A DNA stretch of 60,518 bases from Mastigamoeba balamuthi (lineage: Eukaryota > Evosea > Mastigamoebida > Mastigamoebidae): contig CACRSC010000037.1 of NCBI GenBank assembly GCA_902651635.1, positions 174,687 through 235,204 of the forward strand. Reading direction: 5' to 3'. Below the pieces are notes generated by a model, which was not told where the DNA came from, ran no database searches, and saw nothing but the letters and a program-made list of their open reading frames with translations. Below, in pieces: positions 42,968-52,515 of the stretch. Every line of letters begins with the position of its first letter. Position 1 is the first letter of the stretch. The translations under genes were made by a program, and so were the position numbers.

Positions 42968-44880
42968 TTATATGCTGCTGGCATATGCTATGTGCCACTG
43001 GCATATGATTATATGCCACTGGCATATAAATGTGTATGAATAAAGGGGAAGGGAATTTGATGTACAGTATTGCTCACGGCCTGGTGCAGGGCTGTGCGAG
43101 CATCCTGGAGACTCATGGTATTGATGTTGTTGACGTCCCAGGCCTCCGTGGGCTGCTGAGACCACCATGTACCACGTGCACTTTGCTGGAGCTCCAGGGG
43201 CCCTAAGCATCTCGCAGTCTGCTGGTGCTGCTGCTGCTGCTGCTGCTGCTGCTGGGGCTGGTGCCAGACACCACTGGATCTTCAAAGGTGAACGAGAAAG
43301 GAGGCGTTGCGGTGCAGCTGGTGCAGCTGGAGCCATGTACTCCTTGTTGCTTTCCTCCCTTGTCCTCTTGTGTGTTGTTGTCTTCTCCTTGTGCTCCTCC
43401 TGGTTGTCATCCACGTTGCACTCCACCACCTTCTTGCCTTGCAGCTCATCAATGGACTCGGAGCTGGAGCTCTCAGCCTCATCTCCAGATGCAGAAGATG
43501 TTTCCTTGCTGGCCTGCTGGGCTCTCTTGATCTTGTCCTTGATGCTCCTCACAGCATTCAGCATGGCTTTAGGGCCATCCATGGTATGCCCCCTCACACT
43601 GAGGCAGCTGAGGCGACACACCTCAGCTGCAACTGCAGTCAGTGACGTTGTTGCATTCTGCACAGTGTTCTCCGTCGGGTCCCAGAACAGCGTGGTGAAG
43701 TACATCACCTCCAGGCAGTCAGTTCTTGCCTGGACTGCCTTCTCCGTGGTCAGAATGACCCTGTTCCTGGTCAGGGTGGAGATGGCGATGATGAAGGCAT
43801 GGCATATAAACGAAAAACAGTAAAGTCATAAAAATGATAAAAGCAAATGAAAAAAAGGTGAAAGACAGAGGAAATACGTACAAATTGATTGCACCCTTAC
43901 TGTTGCGCAGGATGTAGTTGATGTAGAAGCACTGCCATGCTGTCAGCACAACAGGGTGCCTTACAGCACCACAGGGGATGCTGATCACCGTGTTCTTCTT
44001 CTGCATGCCAGCCACTGAAAACACTGGGTTAAGGACGGACAAGGCAGTTCAACTGCTTCTTCATGCTGGTGTTGACTGGAATGATGAAGTTGAGAAGAAC
44101 AACGAGAGTCCACTCGTTCTCCACTGGGGGGGGGGGGGGGGGCCCTAGTCGCTGTCATCCTCATCCCCCTCCTGGTCCTGTTGCTTGTCCCCCACGTTCT
44201 CCTCCTGCTCGTCTTGCTGCTTGTCCTGCTGCTCAGCCTCTGCATCGTCCTGCTGCTTAGTGTCACTGTCCTGCTGCTCAGTCTTCTTGTCCTGCTCCAT
44301 CAGCTGCTCGTTCGCCTTCTCTGGCTCAATGTCCTGCTGCTACTGGGGCTCGGGAGACAGCTCGGGCTCAGCAGCTGGTGCTGCTGCTGCTGCCATGGCC
44401 TCATGTTCAACTGGGGCTGCAGGAGTGGCCATGGAAACCATTTGTTTAACAGAAAGAATGTCAGGTTGTAAAGGGATGCAGTGCCAGTGATTGTGTCAGT
44501 GGCATATAGTTATGTGCTGGCGGCATATACTTATATGCTGGCAGCATAATGGCTGGCATAAGTATGTGCTGGTGGCATATACTATGTACTGCTGGCACTG
44601 TCGCCAGTACAGAATTAAACCGCTGGCACATAGTGTGTGCCGGCAGATGATTGTGAGTTTGAAGAGGGAAGAACTCATCAGAACGGCATGCCATCGAGGC
44701 CTGCAGTACAGGGGCTTGATTGGGGGATGAATGCATACTCAGCCTCTTGCACTCACGCTGCGCAACACAGTGCATATACTGTTGGTATAGGGCATATTCA
44801 ACTTCAAACTCGGTGGGCTGGGAATGCTTGAGAAGGAGAACAAGTAAGAGTGAAGTGAATGCGATGACATACCTCGGGCT
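42968..44880 (-). pseudogene. Element gene 1, upstream exons (copy B)
   Basis: This contains the exon PKAMLNAVRSIKDKIKRAQQ ... DDNQEEHKEK ... and the upstream exon AFIIAISTLTRNRVILTTEK, the SVAGMQKKNTVISIPCGAVR exon, and the exon PTEFEVEYALYQQYMHCVAQ. It is damaged: the donor GTGAGT of copy A is ATGAGT here (near 44675), a TAG lies in the Gln-rich exon (near 44342), and a G-run deletion removes about 550 bp relative to copy A. Confidence 0.55.
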
Positions 44881-45023
44881 TCCCCTTCTTGGGGGTGCTT
44901 GGTGCAGACAGCGTGGTTGACATCAACTTGTAGGAGCTTGTAGGACAACCCAAACAATTTTTGAAAAATGATGTCATATGCCAGCAGCACATAATATCTA
45001 CTGGTGGCACAGCTGCAGGCATA

Positions 45024-45800
45024 GCAGGGATGGAAGCCAAAGATGGCGCCTGGTCTATTCACGGCAAGTACAAGTGCAGTACACATGTGCACAAGGCTCA
45101 ACTGGGCCCAGCCAACATCCCAGACAGTGACCCAGTTGACTCAGACCTGTGTCATGTTCGGGCACTCGAGGCACAGGTCAGGAACCTCAGACAACAGAAC
45201 AGGCAGCTCAGCACTCAGCTGGAGGTGTACAAGGGCATCGATAGACGGAATCCAGCTCAGATGCATGCTGCAAAACACGAGCTGCAGACTGCCGTGGAAC
45301 CCACAGGGCTGGAGGAGGCCACGTTTCCTCAGTACATTGCTGTACTGAGGCAGACGATGCCCAGCTTAATGCTCGTTCTGTGCTCTCTCCTGGGCTACAA
45401 GGACTCAGCTCCTGACAACGACCTGGCCATGTGTGTGCTCATCATATACGTCATCTGTGCACGCAGCTATTCACAGAGAAAGGACGTGCACTTCAGCATG
45501 TTGCTTTCCTGCCGTCTGTGGAGTCATACTACTCCTACAGCTGTGTGGGACCTGTTTTGCCAGCTTCGACTCATGTACAATCACAAAACAACAACAAACA
45601 AGCTGGATAAGGCCAGGCACAAGCGCCATGCTGCTGCATAGTGTGGTGTGAGGGGAAATAGTAAACACTGTGTGCAGGTTGCAGACAACCTGCAGGTGGC
45701 TGTAGGGTGCGGTTTCCAGTGTCTGGACAGGCATGCCACGATGCTGCATGGTGTGGTGTGGGGGTGCTTCAAATGTGTACAAGAGCTTCTGATATTAAGG
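45024..45800 (+). CDS. Element gene 2 (plus strand), coiled-coil and core exons, copy B
   Basis: The main exon runs from an acceptor-like CATAGCAG (45023) to about 45641. It encodes a coiled coil (VRALEAQVRNLRQQNRQLST), then EEATFPQYIAVLRQTMPSLM, GYKDSAPDNDLAMCVLIIYV, ICARSYSQRKDVHFSMLLSC and a basic end. After a short intron a second exon begins VADNLQVAVGCGFQCLDRHA then TMLHG. The DNL motif followed by a conserved dr.aTmlhG block resembles the core of fungal/protist DUF6589-type (Kyakuja-Dileera-Zisupton) transposases, where a catalytic Asp sits in DN.N. This is a tentative similarity from memory of the family pattern. Confidence 0.45.
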
Positions 45801-45871
45801 GTATGTACTAATCATCAATTGTTACGATTTTGACCCTTTAGATGGGAATTCCTGCCCATCAACTCCTTGTC

Positions 45872-47595
45872 ATGTTCTGACAGGAGGAAGCAAGAATACA
45901 ATTGGAAAGGAAGGATTCAAACAGCAGCAAATGATGCTCACCAGGAGTGGGGTCGGGAATAGGAAGGGCTGGAAGCTTGGCAATCCCATCAATGACTGTG
46001 ACAAGTGGGAGTGTCAAGTTATGCCAGGGACGGGGGGGGGGGGAAGGGGGCTGATGGGAAGTACCAGTGTCACCAAGATTGGGAGCAGGTTGTGCTTGGG
46101 GCTGTGACTTCCTCTTGTGCTTCCTTGCAGCCTCCACAGACTTCACTTGTGTAGTCCGTGTGGGTAAGTCTCTGCAGTAACACCTCCTTGGTGCCCGAGC
46201 CAGATAATCCTGCTTGGTGCATGATAATGTGCAGTTGCTCCACATCAAGCCCATGAAGAATGTGAACACTGTCCTCTGTCAGGAGGGTCTCAGTTGGAGG
46301 CACAAAGGGTGCAGTCACTGGGTGGAAGAACAAGGTCATGTTGTACACTGGTGCGACGTTCTGATACACTGCCTGTATAACTGCACCACGGGCCATGACT
46401 TGGCTGTACTTAAGTGGAAGCTGCTCACTCAACACAGTCTTCTCCTGTGTCTGCTTGGATGATATGACAAACAGGATGTGTGAGTAGTGCCTTTGTATGG
46501 CCTTGAGTGAGCCAAATGCTGCATCTGCAGTGACACAGACCAGTTGAGAGAAGGTGGTTGTGCTGTTGCTGCCGCATTCAGTTGCACATGAGCTCGAGGA
46601 TGGCCAGTGGTATCAGGTTGTGGCCACACACATGAAAGTTCGGGATCAGGAACAATGGGATCGGGAGACCACCTGCTGTCGAGATTGCATACACCATGTA
46701 CACCAGTGCTCCATCTGGAGTGAGCTTGCATGGAATACACACAATGAAGGGCAGGTTGCCAAGGAACCCGATCATGCTCTTGTCAAGAGTGAGCCAGAGG
46801 ATGCCCTGCATGCTCCAGAAGCAGAAGAACGAGCACGAGAACAGGTTGGTCAGGTGGCTTTTGTCAAGGCTCTTCAGGTGGTTGACAATGTTGTGCCAGC
46901 AGAGCTCTGTGATGGCCTGCCCAGAATGCTCATCTCAGTGATTCTGCAGATAGTCCATGAATGACACAGCGACCCTGTTGCCCTGCCCAATGGCATGCAC
47001 AACGAGGTGGATGAAACTGTCAACATCTGCTGGTGAGACACTGACTTTTGGGCCCTGTGGCCCTGCTCGCCCACTTGTCATTGCACCAGAGAGTGTCTCT
47101 GAGATGTATGCCCTGAGCTCTGGTGGAAAGAGCTTTCAGAACACGGCAGACCTGCTTGGTGCTTGGTCCCCTACTGCATGGAAGCAAAAAGATGCATATA
47201 AGGTTTGTACTTTTGCACACACACAAAGGGAAATCGAGAAGAAGCTCACAGGCTGATGGATCAGGAAGAAGAGAGCGAATGACATTGCTGGTGGCAACAG
47301 CTGCCTTCATCTTGCAGTCCGAGACGTTGTTCCACTTCTTCTTCTTAATTGCCTGAAAAGCATCAGTCAAGGCACCTGATGGCACCACTTTGGGTGGCTC
47401 CTCCTTCAATTCTGTCATGTGGGTGATGTAGTCAGCAAGGAGCATGGCGAGCTCTGAATGTGATATCCTCTCAACTGCCTTTGAGGCTAAAAATAATTCC
47501 TGTGTTCTCGTTCTGAAAATCTCTGTGTTTCCAACAGATGTGCTACTGCACATAATTATATACCACCGGCACATAATTATATGCTGCCAACACAT
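45872..47595 (-). pseudogene. Element gene 3: piggyBac-like DDE transposase with SAP motif
   Basis: From the right: exon RTRTQELFLASKAVERISHS, then LADYITHMTELKEEPPKVVP to LLPDPSA, donor GTGAGC; then RVLKALSTRAQGIHLRDTLW; then LKSLDKSHLTNLFSC-like and IWLTLDKSMIGFLGNLPFIV (the DES of the copy at 3.6 kb is DKS here); then VTADAAFGSLKAIQRHYSHI, resembling the second catalytic block v.aDsaFgslka; then LEQLHIIMHQAGLSGSGTKE-like sequence, a SAP motif (VEQLHIIMHQAGLSGSGTKE). Frames shift several times. Overall it fits DDE_Tnp_1_7 with an added DNA-binding motif; it is inactive. Confidence 0.55.
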
Positions 47596-47699
47596 GCTAT
47601 GTGCCAGCAGAGAGCATGTTCTGGCATCTCACTTTGCATCACTCCAGCAACATACTGAACTGCCTGGTTTTTGCAGAAGGGTGTAGTACTTCCCAACAT

Positions 47700-48620
47700 A
47701 CTGCCCAGGGGTGTTCTGCCCTCAGAATAGCCACCTGATGACCTGCAGCAAACCGTGGAGTTGTGTGCAATGTACTGCCCACTGGTGCCACACTCTCATG
47801 TCCTGCCTCTCGAATGCAGCTCCTGCACATATGCGTGGATGTCTCTGTCTGGCAGCTCTCTCTCATGCCCATGACCTGTCAAGAGGGTGCTGGAAGAGGT
47901 TGTTCATTGGGCTTTCTTCTGGGAATGTACTGCAACAAGACAGGGTGGGGTGCCCTCTGTCAGTTCCTCCTGTAAAGAGCTTCAATAGGTATCTGTTCAC
48001 ACTTATCAGCTGCCAGATGTGGACTGGTGGCAGCACAGAGTCTGCACAGACTGCCTCTTATACAGACATGGTCCGTTTTGTGGAGAAGACTCGCTTGGAA
48101 GTGGCCACAGGAGGCATTGGTGCCCAGCTGCCCCTCATGCCAGTGTTCGAGGGCAACCAGCAGGTGTTCTCTAAGCTATGGCGAATGTGTGACCAGGAAG
48201 ACAGCCCACTGCACAGTACAATCATCCCGTCACTGGCTGGCTGACACCAGATGAAGACAAGCTATGACCCCACAGTTCTGATGTTAATCAACTGTCTTGC
48301 CCAGTGTTAGGACATTCCCTCTTATCCCTGGAGTCTTCTGTGCTTCTGCCTGCACTATGATCCATAAACTGAGGAACTGGGCAGTGATAACCTTGTACTG
48401 GTAGTGGAGTAGCATAGAACAGCTGCGGACAGAGCTACAGGAGCCCTATGAACTCCAGAGACCTCCCAGCACATACTGTGGCCCTCATGTAGCAGTTAGG
48501 CAGCCTGCTGGTGGCTTGCATCTGACTCACAGGGCTGCTATTCTCGAGATCATCACTCTTCGCACGAATAGGGCCAGTTCTTATGCTTACTGCAGTGATG
48601 ACTGCTGTGAAAAGGTCCGT
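47700..48620 (+). pseudogene. Element gene 2 downstream exons (copy A)
   Basis: Plus-strand frames read MWTGGSTESAQTASYTDMVR, FVEKTRLEVATGGIGAQLPL, MPVFEGNQQVFSKLWRMCDQ and EDSPLHSTIIPSLAG, then a TGA (48242) where Trp would continue to HQMKTSYDPTVLMLINCLAQ. A later exon at 48516-48620 follows. The block iiPslagWHqmK is similar to the pGewH region of DUF6589-type transposases. Damaged, so a relic. Confidence 0.4.
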
Positions 48621-48737
48621 TTTCCTCTTAAGTCATTGTATATGCCGTCAGCACATGATATATGCTGCTGGCATATAATTATATGCCACCAGCATAAGTG
48701 CCAGTAAATAATATAACTTCACCTAATTCACTTGTTA

Positions 48738-49994
48738 CAGTCGTGGGCATAATTGACGGACCACACCCACCCCAAAATATCTCGCCCAAAAATAGGCATA
48801 CGAGACAATTGAGAGCGTGGCTGTACAAACAACCTTCTGGGCATTCAGTTTCTTACAGCATTTCCATGAGTGGCAATAACTTGTGCAACCCGATGGGGAA
48901 TGTCTCCAATGTACTTCCGAATTTCTTGGGGTGTGAAGGCATTCCACTCCTCTCTGATGTACTGCACGAGCTCTGCTCTATTTCGGGGTCTGCGGTCCCA
49001 TACACGCTGCTTGAGGGTCTTCCAAAGGTTCTCTATGGGATTGAGGTCTGCTGAGTATGGAGGCCAGCACATACGATGGTATCCATGTCGGGCAAGCCAA
49101 TCTTGGATTGATTTTGCTTTGTGTACAGGATGATTGTCATCCATGAACTTACCTTCCCGAGCACATGCTTTCTGGAAAGAACCCTTCAAGTTCTCCTTGA
49201 GAATCTCCTCATACTTTTCGGCATTGAGATTGGTGTCGAAAACAACGAGGTTTCCTGTGCCATTGTATCCAATTGACCCCCACACATTGACCTTGATCTG
49301 ATGTGGAGCATGTCCAACTGGCACATACTCACCAGAGAGCCGCCATATATCCTTGGGGGGACCACGAAGGGGAACACCAGCTTCGTCTGTGAACAACGTC
49401 CAGTGGAACTGGCAGCGAGCAACTGCTCGGCAGAACTTGTACCGCTTTTCTTTTGCCAGGCGAGTCAGTGGAGGTTTCACACTCGGTTTGAATCGGTGGT
49501 AGCCCTGTGAGCGGAGCCGTCGGCGGGTTGTACTCGGGTCGACCTGCTTGTTCCATAGCTCTGTGAGGCAGCTCGAACTGCATGACCTGTTCTCACGAAG
49601 AAGTGTATACAGCTCTTGGTCTTCTTCTGCAGTTGTTTTCCTGTGTGGCCCACGGCCCTTCCTGTCCTTGAAGAGCCTCCGATCGTGCCACCGCTTCACA
49701 GTGTTGCGTGAAACACCCCATCGCCATGCTATCACAGAGATATTGGCATGCGGGACTGACACCTCTGAGTGCAGCTGGAGACGTTGTTCTTTGGTGAGCT
49801 GGTGGGGCATTTTTAGCAAAAAAGTATCTTTTATATTACTCCTTGCCAGAATCACCCAGATATAGGTGGCCTCAATCAGTTGCAGATGCTCTTTCTCAGC
49901 CATCGTGCTACCAGTGCTTTATGATCGTGGAGAACGCCCACACCCAGAGTGGCAAAATATGGTTGGGGTGGTCCGTCAATTATGCTCACAACTG
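48738..49994 (-). mobile_element. Tc1/mariner transposon, complete, in an intron of copy A
   Basis: The terminal inverted repeats share GCATAATTGACGGACCAC, extending to the ends as CAGTCGTGG and CAGTTGTGA. TA dinucleotides flank it (48736-48737 and 49995-49996), as expected for Tc1 insertion. Length is 1,257 bp with one transposase ORF on the minus strand. It separates a palindrome cluster (48635-48700) from the acceptor TCTTGCAG at 50017, so it lies inside an intron. Confidence 0.95.
48845..49810 (-). CDS. Tc1-like transposase (DD34E), apparently intact
   Basis: I start at MPHQLTKEQRLQLHSEV (49810), which gives 321 codons, close to typical Tc1 proteins; an upstream Met at 49903 is also in frame. 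Two helix-turn-helix segments (ISVIAWRWGVSRNTVKRW, SSCLTELWNKQV...) precede the catalytic core. The triad is visible in LFTDEAG, FMDDNHPVHKA and WPPYSADLNPIENLW; the second Asp and the Glu are separated by 34 residues. No stop or frameshift is present, so this insertion is young. Confidence 0.95.
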   Translation of the reverse strand: MPHQLTKEQRLQLHSEVSVPHANISVIAWRWGVSRNTVKRWHDRRLFKDRKGRGPHRKTTAEEDQELYTLLRENRSCSSSCLTELWNKQVDPSTTRRRLRSQGYHRFKPSVKPPLTRLAKEKRYKFCRAVARCQFHWTLFTDEAGVPLRGPPKDIWRLSGEYVPVGHAPHQIKVNVWGSIGYNGTGNLVVFDTNLNAEKYEEILKENLKGSFQKACAREGKFMDDNHPVHKAKSIQDWLARHGYHRMCWPPYSADLNPIENLWKTLKQRVWDRRPRNRAELVQYIREEWNAFTPQEIRKYIGDIPHRVAQVIATHGNAVRN

Positions 49995-50017
49995 TATAAC
50001 ACACTGTACTCTTGCAG

Positions 50018-50509
50018 ATGGTAAGAAGCATCAAGGCACACTGCAAGGCATCCCTGTCATCAATCCAGCAGCATTCCAGGCTCATTTCAGTTGCCAAGAA
50101 CAATGACAACTGGTTGAAGCACTGTATTCATCCAGATTCGCCCTTCAATTGTGATGCTGATGCTCAGGAGCTGTGCTACAGGCTTAGCACCATCAAGGGA
50201 ACTACTGAGGAGGTCAAATGCCTTGAAGAGCACATCATGCAGGTGACTTATCACACAGAAAGAGAGTCTTCTCTTTGGAGTAATGCGAACCTGGACTCCT
50301 GGCTCTTCAACTCCGATGAGCTACTCCTGACCAGTCCTCTGCAGATGGACCTCGAGATGTTTGAAGAGGGATTCATCAACCCAGATGTGTTCTTTAATTG
50401 CCTGAATGACATTATGACTGATCCAAAGGACTGCATCATGGATTGTGCTGAGTGCAGTGATGATGATGATGCCCTCTTCTCTGATGAATCTGACCCTGAG
50501 TGTGACTAA
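50018..50509 (+). CDS. Element gene 2, terminal exon (copy A)
   Basis: After the acceptor TCTTGCAG it reads MVRSIKAHCKASLSSIQQHS, then DNWLKHCIHPDSPFNCDADA, RLSTIKGTTEEVKCLEEHIM, SLWSNANLDSWLFNSDELLL and an acidic end CSDDDDALFSDESDPECD before TAA. It is intact in frame. It is probably the C-terminal end of the plus-strand element protein. The sequence right after the stop also occurs alone at 24163-24337. Confidence 0.5.
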   Translation: MVRSIKAHCKASLSSIQQHSRLISVAKNNDNWLKHCIHPDSPFNCDADAQELCYRLSTIKGTTEEVKCLEEHIMQVTYHTERESSLWSNANLDSWLFNSDELLLTSPLQMDLEMFEEGFINPDVFFNCLNDIMTDPKDCIMDCAECSDDDDALFSDESDPECD

Positions 50510-50860
50510 AGCAATGAAACCAGTTGGTTATTACAATTGAAAGTCGCTGTGTCTGCTTTGAATAGTTTATTGATTACCATTGACCACAAAACTACTGATA
50601 CTATTCATGCTGACTCATATGCTAGCATATATGCCAGCACATACACTGTGCCACTGGCATAGTTAACAGCCGAGCTGTGCCACTGGCACATAGCCTGGCA
50701 TATATGCTGGCACATATTGCCTTTGTCACAAATCACTTGATTTGAAAAATTTCTGTGAAATCGTGCTTCAAATGCTTCCATGAGCTTCTGAAATTAAGGG
50801 CATGTACAATTGATCATTTGTAACGATTTTGATCCTTTTAGTAGGAATTCCCACCCATCA

Positions 50861-50870
50861 GGAGCTTATC
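50861..50870. repeat. Right target-site duplication of copy A (GGAGCTTATC)
   Basis: It matches GGAGCTCATC at 37734-37743 at nine of ten bases. Confidence 0.8.
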
Positions 50871-52515
50871 ATGGTCCTTTATGATAATAGCTGTTCCCTT
50901 CCTGATAGCCTTTGTGATGAAAACTGAGACTGTCTTCTCTCCTCTTTCCCCTGCATCCACTTTCTCATCCTGCACCCTCTGACACTCTTCTCTGCACCTG
51001 CCCTCTGATAACAATGATGTATCAGCCATATTTCACTGTGTTTATTACTTAGAGCAAAAAGGGAACAGGAATGTAAGTGTGTGATACCTGTGCAGTACCA
51101 TGCAGAACCCACAGAGGTGGCCTCTACAGGTCTATAGAGCTAAAAGAGCTCCCCAGGGGGGGTCAGAGCCGAGCCTTTGGAAGCTAATTTTAGACCAGTG
51201 GGAGATATCTGCTTACAACTCAGCTAAAACCAAAAAAGCAGATACAGGAGCTAGCTGAGGCAAACTGGAGTGGCTGTAGCTTCTGAAACCCTTGCCAGTC
51301 TCCTCCAGCTTCAAGAGATGCATTTCTTCATTTTTTCTTCTATTGGGTACTGTGTTATTTCTCATACAGACTATCCCAGATTCCACAGAAGTCTTAGTGT
51401 GAAAAGCACCTTCAAGACCAGGGAATGCAAAAGGCAACATGATGAGATTCCTGGATCCAACTGCAAGCTGATTATTGGATCTTGCCACCATATGGGCCCT
51501 GTGCTCTACTGTCAGTGTGATATGAAGTGGAGGAGATATGAGTTCACTTAACTCTTCTGAATCAAGACAAATGTGTTCCTTGAGGCAAGAACCATAACTA
51601 TCATCTCTGTTTCTCTGTAAGAGGCATTTTTGTCTTTATTAGATATTCTGAACTTCTGATATTCTATGATCAGATCATATTATGGCCTACCATCACTCCA
51701 ATTGGAATTCTCAGTAATTGAAGTGTTCATGAAATAATATGGGCTAGTTGATTGTGATTTGTACTGTAACACAAAACAGTACCACATTTCTGAAAAGTAA
51801 TTTCATATTGTTATATTTAGAGTAGGAAAATAATTATTTTCAAAGCTTCATCTCATTCAGACAATATCTTTTCGCAGGAGCAGAGTGATAGTTGATTTCA
51901 TCATACAAAATTGGTCATGAATTCACTTACTGATCATAGGGCAATCCAGTTCCAAATGGTCATACTCACTTTATGGTATTATTCTCAGTAATCTGAATTC
52001 AATTTTGTAATTTTCAGTGTCCTACAGCTCTTGTATACACACTGTTCCAGAGGATTACTCATCAAAAGGAGGAGTTAGGTTTCTGGTCTAAAAGATATTT
52101 AGCTCTTTAACGAAAAAAACTGTCAGACATGTGCAGAAACACATAATGAAGCCACAGTACTTACAGAACAACACTGGCCACAGAGCAGCCATTTCCATTC
52201 TTTGATTTTATCATGTGGCTCACTGGCTTGATGTCTGTTTCAGCTCTGACACGTTTCTGTATGTCACTGTGAATTATTTATGTGGTTCTCTCTCATTTCT
52301 ACTCAAGTTTTTTTCAGCACAGGCCATGTGTTTTCCACAGGTATTTACCCTTTATGTTTCTTTTGTAGCAGAACTAATCTTTCATATTTGTGCAGCCCCA
52401 ATGAAAAAGAGAAATACTTATACAGTTTTCATGCAAAATCTCAAAATGAGGTTTGTATCACAAAGAGTAATAAGCAGTATTGGATAATAAGAAATACATT
52501 GAATCTGTCAGTTTC
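50871..52515. other. AT-rich interval between the transposon nest and the MT-GT8 gene
   Basis: I see no gene. Short ORFs at 50838-51029 (minus) and 51270-51551 (plus) match nothing known. 52019-52087 (CTACAGCTCTTGT...GGAGGAGTTAGG) resembles 19424-19487, so both are pieces of one dispersed repeat. CTCTACAGGTCTATAGAGC near 51121 is a small palindrome. Confidence 0.55.

Larger units (their letters stand above)
42170..45861. mobile_element. Copy B: 3.7-kb internally deleted relative nested in copy A
   Basis: The ends TGATGGGCAGGAATTCC and GGAATTCCTGCCCATCA are perfect inverted repeats of 17 bp, flanked by a perfect 10-bp duplication ACTCCTTGTC. The left 3.4 kb aligns with 37744-41540 of copy A, and the last 90-100 bp aligns with the right end of A near 50770-50860. 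It lacks the SAP/DDE genes and the 47.9-50.5 kb exons, so it is a deletion derivative. A 17-base G run at about 44128-44144 marks a second internal deletion. Confidence 0.9.
37744..50860. mobile_element. Copy A: large multi-gene DNA transposon with palindrome-filled introns
   Basis: The left end TGATGGGCAGGAATTCC (37744) is inverted at the right end as GGAATTCCCACCCATCA (50860), and a 10-bp duplication with one mismatch flanks it. Without the nested copy B (3.7 kb) and Tc1 (1.3 kb) it is about 8.1 kb. It carries minus-strand exons at 38.2-40.8 kb, a plus-strand coiled-coil gene from about 40.9 kb, minus-strand SAP/DDE exons at 41.7-47.6 kb, and plus-strand exons at 47.9-50.5 kb. Several frames have nonsense changes (TAA at 41216, TGA at 48242), so this copy is inactive. 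A 10-bp duplication is typical of Mutator-like transposons; the superfamily is unresolved. Confidence 0.8.

Noticed and set aside
42170-45861. LTR retrotransposon
   Set aside because: The ends are inverted, not direct, repeats, and there is no reverse transcriptase or integrase-like sequence.
48845-49903. Using the first in-frame Met (49903) as the Tc1 transposase start
   Set aside because: The extra 31 residues are hydrophobic and lie close to the terminal repeat; MPHQLTKEQR at 49810 starts as Tc1 proteins usually do.
36000-50900. A Polinton/Maverick or endogenous giant-virus segment
   Set aside because: I looked for a protein-primed polymerase, packaging ATPase, integrase or capsid protein and saw none; the ends and 10-bp duplications fit a cut-and-paste transposon.
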